A stretch of 64,000 nucleotides of DNA, taken from NCBI RefSeq assembly GCF_036181745.1, contig NZ_CP108080.1, forward strand, positions 1,178,001 through 1,242,000. Reading direction: 5' to 3'. Below, in pieces: positions 57,185 to 64,000 of this stretch. A model generated the notes under the pieces. It was not told the origin of the DNA, ran no database searches, and worked only from the letters and a program-made list of their open reading frames with translations. Position numbers and translations under genes: made by a program. Every line of letters starts with the position of its first letter. The first letter of the stretch is position 1. This DNA comes from Streptomyces sp. NBC_00259 (lineage in GTDB: Bacteria; Actinomycetota; Actinomycetes; Streptomycetales; Streptomycetaceae).

Positions 57185-58393
57185 TTACAGACCCGCCGCC
57201 GCGCGCAGCGCGTCCACGCGGTCCGTGCGCTCCCAGGTGAAGTCCGGCAGCTCACGCCCGAAGTGGCCGTAGGCCGCGGTCTGGGCGTAGATCGGGCGGA
57301 GCAGGTCGAGGTCGCGGATGATCGCGGCCGGGCGGAGGTCGAAGACCTCCGCGATGGCGTTCTCGATCTTGTCGACGTCGACAGCGGCCGTGCCGAAGGT
57401 CTCGACGAAGAGGCCGACGGGCTCGGCCTTGCCGATCGCGTACGCGACCTGGACCTCACAGCGGGAGGCGAGGCCGGCGGCCACGACGTTCTTGGCGACC
57501 CAGCGCATCGCGTAGGCGGCGGAGCGGTCGACCTTGGACGGGTCCTTGCCGGAGAAGGCGCCGCCACCGTGGCGGGCCATGCCGCCGTAGGTGTCGATGA
57601 TGATCTTGCGGCCGGTGAGGCCGGCGTCGCCCATCGGGCCGCCGATCTCGAAGCGGCCGGTCGGGTTGACCAGCAGGCGGTAGCCGTCGGTGTCCAGCTT
57701 GATGCCGTCCTCGACGAGCTGCTTCAGCACGTGCTCGACGACGAACTCACGGATGTCGGGCGCCAGCAGCGAGTCCAGGTCGATGTCGGAGGCGTGCTGC
57801 GAGGAGACCACGACCGTGTCGAGGCGGACGGCCTTGTCGCCGTCGTACTCGATGGTGACCTGGGTCTTGCCGTCGGGGCGCAGGTAGGGGATGGTCCCGT
57901 TCTTGCGCACCTCGGAGAGGCGGCGGGAGAGCCGGTGCGCCAGGTAGATCGGCAGCGGCATCAGCTCGGGCGTCTCGTCGCACGCGTACCCGAACATCAG
58001 GCCCTGGTCGCCGGCGCCCTGCTTGTCGAGCTCGTCGTCGTCACCCTCGACACGGCTCTCGTACGCCGTGTCGACGCCCTGCGCGATGTCGGGCGACTGG
58101 GAGCCGATGGACACCGAGACGCCACAGGAGGCGCCGTCGAAGCCCTTCTTCGAGGAGTCGTAGCCGATCTCGAGGACCTTGTTGCGCACCAGGGTGGGGA
58201 TGTCGGCCCACGCCTTGGTGGTCACCTCGCCGGCCACGTGCACGAGACCGGTGGTGATCAAGGTCTCCACGGCGACGCGGGACGAGGGGTCCTCGCGCAG
58301 CAGTGCGTCGAGAATGGTGTCGCTGATCTGGTCAGCAATCTTGTCGGGGTGACCCTCGGTGACGGACTCCGAGGTGAACAGGCGACGGGACAC
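57185..58393 (-). CDS. metK: S-adenosylmethionine synthetase MetK
   Basis: A 402-residue enzyme that makes S-adenosylmethionine from methionine and ATP. Canonical motifs are [23 protein letters not shown] (N-terminal metal/ATP site), [21 protein letters not shown], the flexible loop and [19 protein letters not shown] (P-loop-like). SAM is also a signal for antibiotic production in streptomycetes. The GTG at 58393 begins [10 protein letters not shown] and follows AGGGAG. It is in the same direction as coaBC but 380 bases downstream, with repeats in between. Confidence 0.98.
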   Translation of the reverse strand: MSRRLFTSESVTEGHPDKIADQISDTILDALLREDPSSRVAVETLITTGLVHVAGEVTTKAWADIPTLVRNKVLEIGYDSSKKGFDGASCGVSVSIGSQSPDIAQGVDTAYESRVEGDDDELDKQGAGDQGLMFGYACDETPELMPLPIYLAHRLSRRLSEVRKNGTIPYLRPDGKTQVTIEYDGDKAVRLDTVVVSSQHASDIDLDSLLAPDIREFVVEHVLKQLVEDGIKLDTDGYRLLVNPTGRFEIGGPMGDAGLTGRKIIIDTYGGMARHGGGAFSGKDPSKVDRSAAYAMRWVAKNVVAAGLASRCEVQVAYAIGKAEPVGLFVETFGTAAVDVDKIENAIAEVFDLRPAAIIRDLDLLRPIYAQTAAYGHFGRELPDFTWERTDRVDALRAAAGL

Positions 58394-58773
58394 AACGCTC
58401 CCTGGGGTTGCAGCGGCTGCTGGCTGATCATTGGCGGACCGGCCGGGGGGCTGCGCCCCGCGTCGTTCCGAGGGACAGTTTATCGGGACCTTCCGCCGAC
58501 CGGACCCCGCGTCTCGCCACGTGGGAGCCAAACAACACGGGATTCGTCCGAATCAGCTCGGTGATCGGCCCGCGCACACGGCCGGACGGACGGGTTTCGA
58601 CGCATTTGGCGGTACCGACGGCGGGGTTGAGAAATTCATCCCGGATTCACCCATGTGCGCGCGTGTCTCCCCATGAGCCGCACGAGAGCCGCTCGACATG
58701 AGTAGTACGTCACACCACGTGGTGGTAGGTCACCCCGGACTGGGTGGTAGGTCACACCCGACACGGTGGTACG
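58394..58773. other. 380-base metK upstream region
   Basis: It holds a possible -10 hexamer for metK on the reverse strand (TAAACT, 58482-58477) and the four-copy GTGACNTACCAC array at 58701-58780. I looked for a SAM or SAH riboswitch and saw none, and no open frame with a ribosome site. Confidence 0.5.
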
Positions 58774-58780
58774 TCACGCC
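58701..58780 (-). repeat. four phased GTGACSTACCAC direct repeats between coaBC and metK
   Basis: On the reverse strand GTGAC followed by S-TAC-Y-AC appears four times. The conserved GTCAC on the forward strand is at 58709, 58729, 58751 and 58773, so spacing is 20-22 bases, about two helical turns. The leftmost copy is slightly degenerate. The right-hand copy overlaps the coaBC stop codon. They lie 320-385 bases before metK. Confidence 0.75.
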
Positions 58781-59976
58781 AGGCGCGGCGCCACCAGGTC
58801 CCACACCGTGTCCGCCAGGCCTTCCTTCGGCCCGTACGGGACGGGCGTCTCGCCGCCGTCCGCCGCCAGGACCACGGCCTCGTTGGTCTCGGAGCCGAAG
58901 GTCTTGCGCTCCCCCACCTCGTTGACGACCAGCAGGTCGCAGCCCTTGCGCCGGAGCTTCTCGCGGCCGTTGACGAGAACGTCGTCGGTCTCGGCGGCGA
59001 AGCCGACCACGACCTGCCCCGGCCGTGCCCGGTCGGCGGAGATCTCGGCGAGGATGTCGGGGTTGCGCACCAGCGTGATCGGTGCGGGCTCCTGGCCGTC
59101 CTTCTTCTTGATCTTGCCTTCTGCGTACACCGCGGGGCGGAAGTCGGCGACGGCCGCCGCCATCACCACCGCGTCGGCGTCGGCGGCCGCCTTGAGCACG
59201 GCCTCACGCAGTTGCACGGCGGTGCCGACGTGGACGACGTCGACGCCCGCCGGGTCGGCCATGCCGGTGTTGGCCTCGATCAGCGTCACCCGCGCGCCCC
59301 GGGCCGCGGCGGTACGGGCCAGCGCGTAGCCCTGCTTGCCGGAGGAACGGTTGCCCAGGTAGCGGACGGGGTCGAGCGGCTCACGGGTGCCGCCGGCGCT
59401 GACCACGACATGGCGGCCGACGAGGTCGGGAGCGGCGACGCCACGGGCCAGCACCCTGCGACAGGCCTCGAAGATCTCGCCGGGCTCGGGGAGCCGGCCC
59501 TTGCCGGTGTCGACGCCGGTGAGCCGGCCGACCGCGGGCTCGATCACGACCGCGCCGCGGCGGCGCAGCGTCGCCACGTTCTCCTGGGTGGCGGGGTGCT
59601 CCCACATCTCGGTGTGCATGGCGGGCGCGAAGACGACCGGACACCGGGCGGTGAGCAGCGTGTTGGTGAGGAGGTCGTCGGCGATGCCGTGGGCGGCCTT
59701 CGCCAGCATGTCGGCGGTGGCCGGCGCGACCACGACGAGGTCGGCGCCCTGTCCGATGCGGACGTGCGGCACCTCGTGGACGTCGGACCAGACCTCCGTG
59801 GAGACCGGGTGCCCCGAGAGCGCCGACCAGGTCGCGGCGCCGACGAAATGGAGCGCGGAGGCGGTGGGCACGACCCGGACGTCGTGCCCGGACTCGGTCA
59901 GCCGGCGCAGCAGCTCGCACGCCTTGTAGGCGGCGATGCCGCCGCTGACACCCAGAACGACCTTCGGCTTGTCCAC
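58774..59976 (-). CDS. coaBC: bifunctional phosphopantothenoylcysteine decarboxylase/synthetase CoaBC (Dfp)
   Basis: A 400-residue coenzyme A biosynthesis enzyme. The CoaC flavoprotein half (about 1-180) has VVLGVSGGIAAYKACEL, PATADMLAKAAHGIADDLLTN and the catalytic APAMHTEMWEHPATQEN. The CoaB half (190-400) has VVSAGGTREPLDPVRYLGNRSSGKQG, AVADFRPAVYAEGKIKKKDG and GFAAETDD. The GTG at 59976 (VDKPKVVLG) is preferred to that at 59994 because GGGAG precedes it. It follows rpoZ and gmk in the same direction. Confidence 0.96.
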   Translation of the reverse strand: MDKPKVVLGVSGGIAAYKACELLRRLTESGHDVRVVPTASALHFVGAATWSALSGHPVSTEVWSDVHEVPHVRIGQGADLVVVAPATADMLAKAAHGIADDLLTNTLLTARCPVVFAPAMHTEMWEHPATQENVATLRRRGAVVIEPAVGRLTGVDTGKGRLPEPGEIFEACRRVLARGVAAPDLVGRHVVVSAGGTREPLDPVRYLGNRSSGKQGYALARTAAARGARVTLIEANTGMADPAGVDVVHVGTAVQLREAVLKAAADADAVVMAAAVADFRPAVYAEGKIKKKDGQEPAPITLVRNPDILAEISADRARPGQVVVGFAAETDDVLVNGREKLRRKGCDLLVVNEVGERKTFGSETNEAVVLAADGGETPVPYGPKEGLADTVWDLVAPRLA

Positions 59977-60060
59977 TGCGTCTCCCGCTCCCACTGATGA
60001 CGACCCGCCGATGACGAGAACCCGCGGATGACGATTCGTACGCCTCTATGACACACCACA

Positions 60061-60085
60061 GGCCCGGCGGACGTACCGCCGGGCC
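60061..60085 (-). terminator. rpoZ terminator
   Basis: GGCCCGGCGG (60061-60070) pairs perfectly with CCGCCGGGCC (60076-60085), 23 bases beyond the rpoZ stop. Confidence 0.8.
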
Positions 60086-60107
60086 TGGGATGAAGCGAAC
60101 GTGCGCC

Positions 60108-60380
60108 TTACTGGGCCGGGCCCTCGATGGCCTCGGAGGTCAGCAGACCCGCGTTGATCTCGCGCAGGGCGATCGAGAGCGGCTTCTCGTGGACGTGGGT
60201 GTCCACCAGCGGACCGACGTACTCGAGAAGGCCTTCACCGAGCTGCGAGTAGTACGCGTTGATCTGGCGCGCGCGCTTGGCCGCGTAGATGACCAGGCTG
60301 TACTTCGAGTCGGTGGCCTCGAGGAGCTCGTCGATCGGCGGGTTGATGATGCCCTCGGGCGCGGTGATGGAAGAGGACAC
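60108..60380 (-). CDS. rpoZ: DNA-directed RNA polymerase omega subunit RpoZ
   Basis: A 90-residue omega subunit. The core [38 protein letters not shown] is invariant among actinobacteria, where the AAKRARQIN helix contacts beta-prime. It aids assembly of RNA polymerase. It lies 41 bases after gmk, the usual gmk-rpoZ pairing. Confidence 0.97.
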   Translation of the reverse strand: MSSSITAPEGIINPPIDELLEATDSKYSLVIYAAKRARQINAYYSQLGEGLLEYVGPLVDTHVHEKPLSIALREINAGLLTSEAIEGPAQ

Positions 60381-60421
60381 GCTCTAGCCTTCCGAAGAAA
60401 CTTCTGGGAAATCGAACAAGA

Positions 60422-60985
60422 TCAGACAACTGCCATCAAGGCTAGCAGCTCGCGCGCCACGTCCTCGACGGAGGTGTTGACCAGGGTGGTGTCGAACTCG
60501 GCCTCCGCGGCCAGCTCGACCTTCGCCGCTTCGAGGCGGCGCTCGATCACATCGGGAGACTCGGTTCCCCGGCCGGTGAGCCGGCGGACCAGTTCGTCCC
60601 AGCTCGGCGGGGCCAGGAAGACCAGCTGGGAGTCCGGCATCGACTCCTTGACCTGCCGGGCGCCCTGGAGATCGATCTCCAGCAGCACCGGCTCGCCGGC
60701 CTCGAGGCGCTCCAGCACCGCACGGCGCGGGGTGCCGTAGCGATTGCCCGCGAATTCTGCCCATTCCAGGAGCTCGCCGTTGGCGATCAGCTTGTCGAAT
60801 TCATCGTCGCCGACGAAGAAATACTGGACGCCGTGACGCTCGCCTGGGCGCGGCTTACGGGTGGTGGCCGACACCGAGAGCCATACCTCGGGGTGGACCT
60901 TGCGCATATGGGCGACGACCGTGCTCTTACCGACCCCGGAGGGGCCGGAGAGCACGGTCAGCCGCGGACGTACCTCTGCTGCCAT
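60422..60985 (-). CDS. gmk: guanylate kinase Gmk
   Basis: A 187-residue kinase phosphorylating GMP to GDP. P-loop GPSGVGKST (14-22), GMP-binding [22 protein letters not shown], and [20 protein letters not shown] are family-typical; [14 protein letters not shown] is Walker B. It follows mihF by 38 bases. Confidence 0.97.
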   Translation of the reverse strand: MAAEVRPRLTVLSGPSGVGKSTVVAHMRKVHPEVWLSVSATTRKPRPGERHGVQYFFVGDDEFDKLIANGELLEWAEFAGNRYGTPRRAVLERLEAGEPVLLEIDLQGARQVKESMPDSQLVFLAPPSWDELVRRLTGRGTESPDVIERRLEAAKVELAAEAEFDTTLVNTSVEDVARELLALMAVV

Positions 60986-61023
60986 GCAGCGATTATCCAG
61001 GTTCTCGGGAGTGCCCGGGAACG

Positions 61024-61347
61024 TCAGGCGGCGCCGCCGCCGAACTCGCGCTCGAGCGACGCGATCTGGTTGGACCCGAGACCCCGCACACGGCGGCTCT
61101 CGGAGATGCCGAGTCGCTCCATGATCTGCTTGGCACGGACCTTGCCCACGCCGGGGAGGGACTCGAGCAGGGCGGAGACCTTCATCTTGCCGATGACGTT
61201 GTTCTCCTGGCCCTGCTTGATGACCTCGTGGAGGGAGGCGCCGGAGTGCTTGAGTCGATTCTTGACCTCGGCCCGCTCCCGGCGAGCCGCGGCGGCCTTT
61301 TCGAGCGCGGCTGCGCGCTGTTCAGGGGTAAGGGGCGGAAGAGCCAC
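61024..61347 (-). CDS. mihF: integration host factor sIHF (MihF)
   Basis: A 107-residue nucleoid-associated protein unique to actinobacteria. The helical N-terminus [36 protein letters not shown] is followed by a helix-two-turn-helix DNA-binding domain ([29 protein letters not shown]). It bends DNA and influences sporulation and antibiotic production in Streptomyces. The GTG at 61347 follows GAGGTGA. Confidence 0.95.
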   Translation of the reverse strand: MALPPLTPEQRAAALEKAAAARRERAEVKNRLKHSGASLHEVIKQGQENNVIGKMKVSALLESLPGVGKVRAKQIMERLGISESRRVRGLGSNQIASLEREFGGGAA

Positions 61348-61665
61348 GCCTACGTCACCTCGGATGTCGAACTGTCGGATACGGACCGGTGAGGAACCTA
61401 GTCGCCCCACACCAGGCGAGCAACGAGCAACGCACTGGTCGTTGCATCGCTGGCTCTCGACGGAGACTAGCGGCCGAGACCGCTCCAGTCAGCGAGAACA
61501 GCGGAAAAGTCCTGGTCAGCATCGGCCGACTTGGATATTCCAGACATACCGACCCTGTTTCTGTCAAGAAATCGTCCATGAGAGACGCGCATGACACCCC
61601 GGTCGAGCGGTCGGGCGGACCTCCGGCGACCCTTCGCAGGGACCCGGCGGGCCCGCCCGGGAGCC
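61348..61665. other. 318-base mihF upstream region
   Basis: On the reverse strand a perfect TTGACA lies at 61567-61562, without a clear -10 at 17-18 bases. A GC-rich imperfect hairpin at about 61643-61661 could terminate the pyrimidine operon just past pyrF. No gene is evident. Confidence 0.4.
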
Positions 61666-62517
61666 CTACGCGCCGTCGACCGCCGCCCGTACCTCGTCGC
61701 TGAAGCGTGCCGCCGCCTCCCGCAGCGCGGCGGCGTCCGGACCGTGCCGCAGCACGCCACGGCTCACGCTCGGGACGACGTTGCGCACGGCCGGGCCGAA
61801 GACGCCCGGCAGATCGGCCGGGGTCGCGCCCTGGGCGCCGATGCCGGGCGCGAGGAGCGGACCGTTGATGTCCAGGTCCACGCCCGCCTCGCCGAGCGTG
61901 GCGCCGACGACCGCGCCGACCGAGCCCATCGGATCCGCTCCGGCGTTCTCGTCCGCCATGTGGTTCAGCATGAGCTGGGCGAGCGACACGCCGCCCGCCG
62001 CCGTGGCGCGCTGGACCTCGGCGCCCTCCGGGTTGGAGGTCAGGGCCAGGACGAAGATCCCGCAGCCGTTGATCACGGCCTGGTCCAGCGCCGGGCGCAG
62101 CGATCCGAAGCCGAGGTACGGCGAGACCGTGACCGCGTCCGAGAACAGCGGCGAGTCCTTGCGCAGGTACGCCTCGGCGTACGCGCCCATGGTCGAGCCG
62201 ATGTCGCCGCGCTTGGCGTCCATCAGGACCAGGGCGCCGGCGGCCCTGGACTCCTCGACGGCCTTCTCCAGGACCGCGATGCCGCGCGAGCCGAAGCGCT
62301 CGAAGAACGCGGACTGCGGCTTGAGGACGGCGACCCGGTCGGCGAGCGCCTCGACGACCGTACGGGTGAAGCGCTCCAGGCCGGTGATGTCGTCGTTCAG
62401 CCCCCACGCGGTCAGCAGCGAGGCGTGCGGGTCGATCCCGACGCACAGCGGCCCGCGCGTGTCCATGGCGTGGCGCAGTCGGGCACCGAAGGGTGCCGAG
62501 GTCTCCAGGGGGCTCAT
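61666..62517 (-). CDS. pyrF: orotidine 5'-phosphate decarboxylase PyrF
   Basis: A 283-residue type 2 OMP decarboxylase, the last step to UMP. PLCVGIDPHASLL binds the substrate, VLKPQSAFFERFG has the catalytic Lys, and LMDAKRGDIGSTM (Asp100, Lys102, Asp105) completes the D-K-D tetrad. Actinobacterial PyrF is longer than the E. coli form, as here. It overlaps the pyrD end by 4 bases. Confidence 0.97.
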   Translation of the reverse strand: MSPLETSAPFGARLRHAMDTRGPLCVGIDPHASLLTAWGLNDDITGLERFTRTVVEALADRVAVLKPQSAFFERFGSRGIAVLEKAVEESRAAGALVLMDAKRGDIGSTMGAYAEAYLRKDSPLFSDAVTVSPYLGFGSLRPALDQAVINGCGIFVLALTSNPEGAEVQRATAAGGVSLAQLMLNHMADENAGADPMGSVGAVVGATLGEAGVDLDINGPLLAPGIGAQGATPADLPGVFGPAVRNVVPSVSRGVLRHGPDAAALREAAARFSDEVRAAVDGA

Positions 62518-63626
62518 GCGGTGGCTGCCTTTCGGGTCTCGGCGCCGACGGCCTCGGCGAGGGTGGCGTACGGGCTCGCGGCCAGGCGGGCGGCGAGGCC
62601 CTTGTGGACGGCACGGGCGTAGAACGGGCCCTCGTAGATGAAGGCGCTGTAGCCCTGGACGAGCGTGGCGCCGGCGAGGATGCGCTGCCAGGCGTCCTCG
62701 GCGTTCTCGATGCCGCCGACGCCGACGAGGGTGATACGGGTCCCCACGCGCGCGTACAGGCGGCGCAGCACCTCCAGGGAGCGCTCCTTGAGGGGGGCGC
62801 CGGACAGCCCGCCGGTCTCCTTCACGAGCTCCTGGCCGGACGTCAGGCCGAGGCCGTCGCGGGCGATGGTGGTGTTGGTGGCGATGATCCCGTCCAGGCC
62901 GAGTTCGACGGCCAGGTCGGCGACGGCGTCGACGTCCTCGTCGGCGAGATCCGGCGCGATCTTGACGAGCAGCGGGACGCGGCGTTCGGTGACGGTGCGG
63001 TCGGCCGCCTCGCGCACGGCACTGAGCAGCGGGCGCAGAGATTCGGTGGCCTGGAGGTTGCGCAGACCGGGCGTGTTCGGCGAGCTGACGTTGACCACGA
63101 GGTAGTCGGCGTACGGGGCGAGCCGCTCCGTCGAGATCACGTAGTCGCCGACGGCCTCCTCCTCCGGGACGACCTTGGTCTTGCCGATGTTGACGCCGAC
63201 GATCGTGCGGAAGATCTCGTGGCGGGTGGCGAGGCGGGCGGCGACCGCGGCGGAGCCCTCGTTGTTGAAGCCCATGCGGTTGATCAGCGCCCGGTCGGGA
63301 ACGAGGCGGAAGAGCCGCTTCCTGGGGTTGCCGGGCTGGGGCTGCGCCGTGACCGTACCGATCTCGATGTGGTCGAAGCCGAGCATCGACATGCCGTCGA
63401 TGGCGACGGCGTTCTTGTCGAAGCCGGCCGCGAGTCCGAACGGGCCGTGCATGCGCAGGCCGAGCGCCTCGGTGCGCAGTTCCTTGTGGCGGGGGGCGAG
63501 GGCGGCGGCGACGAACGTGCGCAGCACGGGGACGCGGACCGCGAGGCGGATCCAGCGGAAGGCGAGGTGGTGGGCCGCCTCCGGGTCCATCCGCTTGAAG
63601 ACCAGGTTGAAGAACAGCTTGTACAT
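62514..63626 (-). CDS. pyrD: quinone-dependent dihydroorotate dehydrogenase PyrD (class 2)
   Basis: A 370-residue membrane-associated flavoenzyme that oxidises dihydroorotate to orotate. An N-terminal helical membrane-binding part (about 1-35, [27 protein letters not shown]) marks class 2. FMN-barrel motifs are [37 protein letters not shown] (catalytic Ser), [13 protein letters not shown] and [21 protein letters not shown] precedes the ATG. A hairpin separates it from carB upstream. Confidence 0.97.
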   Translation of the reverse strand: MYKLFFNLVFKRMDPEAAHHLAFRWIRLAVRVPVLRTFVAAALAPRHKELRTEALGLRMHGPFGLAAGFDKNAVAIDGMSMLGFDHIEIGTVTAQPQPGNPRKRLFRLVPDRALINRMGFNNEGSAAVAARLATRHEIFRTIVGVNIGKTKVVPEEEAVGDYVISTERLAPYADYLVVNVSSPNTPGLRNLQATESLRPLLSAVREAADRTVTERRVPLLVKIAPDLADEDVDAVADLAVELGLDGIIATNTTIARDGLGLTSGQELVKETGGLSGAPLKERSLEVLRRLYARVGTRITLVGVGGIENAEDAWQRILAGATLVQGYSAFIYEGPFYARAVHKGLAARLAASPYATLAEAVGAETRKAATA

Positions 63627-63645
63627 GTCGGTGTCCTCATGAGGA

Positions 63646-63671
63646 GGGGGACACCGTTTCCGGTGTCCCCC
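63646..63671 (-). terminator. hairpin between carB and pyrD
   Basis: GGGGGACACCG (63646-63656) pairs perfectly with CGGTGTCCCCC (63661-63671) around TTTC. It lies between the carB stop (63682) and the pyrD start (63626), inside the otherwise continuous pyr operon. Confidence 0.8.
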
Positions 63672-63681
63672 TTGTGGGCTG

Positions 63682-64000
63682 TCAGTCGCGGGCCGCGATC
63701 AGGTGTTCCGCGTGTTCCTGGAGTGAACGGACTCCCACACCGCCGAGGTTGAGCGCGTCGATGCCCTGGACGGCGGCGGCGAGCGCCTGGACCGTCGTCA
63801 GGCACGGGACGCTGCGCGCCACGGCCGCCGTGCGGATGTCGTAGCCGTCGAGGCGGCCACCGGTGCCGTACGGGGTGTTGACGATGAGGTCGACCTGGCC
63901 GTCGTGGATCAGCTGGACGATGGTCTTCTCGCCGTCCGGGCCCTCGCCCTCGGACTGCTTGCGCACGATGGTGGCGTGGATGCCGTTGCGCTTGAGCACC
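63682..64000 (-). CDS. carB: carbamoyl-phosphate synthase large subunit CarB, C-terminal end (partial)
   Basis: The last 106 residues of CarB, cut by the right edge of the window. It is the allosteric MGS-like domain: VLKRNGIHATIVRKQSEGEG, LIHDGQVDLIVNTPYGTGGRLDGYDIRTAAVARSVPCLTTVQALAAAVQGI and the closing SLQEHAEHL. This region binds UMP, ornithine or IMP to set enzyme activity. It is upstream of pyrD and pyrF in the leftward pyrimidine operon. Confidence 0.95.
   Translation of the reverse strand, partial: VLKRNGIHATIVRKQSEGEGPDGEKTIVQLIHDGQVDLIVNTPYGTGGRLDGYDIRTAAVARSVPCLTTVQALAAAVQGIDALNLGGVGVRSLQEHAEHLIAARD

Noticed and set aside
58394..58700. Possible SAM or SAH riboswitch before metK
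   Set aside because: No conserved core of any known SAM riboswitch class is visible, and actinobacterial metK genes usually lack one.
61643..61661. Terminator for the pyr operon
   Set aside because: GC-rich and only imperfectly paired with almost no loop; mentioned in the intergenic entry but not strong enough for a separate feature.

Overview
The window is high-GC DNA with GTG starts, dense antisense shadow frames and the gene set of a Streptomyces chromosome: paired chitinases with DasR-type sites, an FMN-riboswitch riboflavin operon that includes ribM, a conservon-type sensor operon, sIHF, and the conserved order rsmB-fmt-HTH-priA-metK-coaBC-rpoZ-gmk-mihF-pyrF-pyrD-carB. From memory this order matches the SCO1428 to SCO1483 stretch of S. 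coelicolor. The kdp operon, the glutamine synthetase/amidohydrolase pair and the immunity-type genes look like accessory additions to that backbone. I saw no rRNA, tRNA, CRISPR array, insertion sequence or prophage. || Layout. 1-6.8 kb: the start of an acyl-CoA dehydrogenase, a secreted GH18 chitinase, a small membrane protein, a Tat-exported C39-like protease, a P-loop kinase, a candidate small RNA and a TPR-AAA+ ATPase. 6.9-9.4 kb: two tandem CNNM/CBS membrane proteins. 9.5-15.8 kb: one leftward transcription unit with FMN riboswitch, ribD, ribE, ribM, ribBA, ribH, hisE, hisG and a PH-domain membrane protein. 15.9-18.4 kb: a second, modular chitinase whose promoter is nearly a copy of the first one. 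18.5-25.5 kb: a divergent ROK regulator/MFS pair, an NCS2 permease, a GH6 glycosidase, a DUF5995-like protein and an LLM-class oxidoreductase. 25.6-30.3 kb: a lysine catabolic cluster resembling Pseudomonas DavB/DavA, with an Lrp regulator and a cationic amino-acid permease. 30.6-33.9 kb: a conservon (NIT-HAMP-ATPase sensor, roadblock protein, DUF742) without its usual GTPase. || 34-45 kb: an SGNH esterase, a GuaB1-type GMP reductase homologue, an RNase Sa-like lipoprotein with its barstar, a FluG-like split pair (glutamine synthetase-like plus amidohydrolase), a SorC regulator, rpe, a frameshifted S41 protease and an FG-GAP secreted protein. 45.3-51.4 kb: a potassium-pump operon in the rare order kdpF-B-C-A, a SAV_915-type protein, and an Imm1-like gene followed by an in-frame coding remnant. 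51.4-64 kb: housekeeping genes for rRNA methylation, initiator-tRNA formylation, replication restart, S-adenosylmethionine, coenzyme A, RNA polymerase omega, GMP kinase, nucleoid protein and pyrimidine synthesis, ending inside carB. || How they work together. The chitinases, GH6 enzyme, protease and esterase form a saprophytic secretome. The riboflavin operon is controlled as a block by FMN and carries two histidine genes at its distal end. The Dav-like enzymes, permease and Lrp regulator form an uptake-and-degradation unit for lysine. Functions were assigned by reading translated motifs only; no database search was run.
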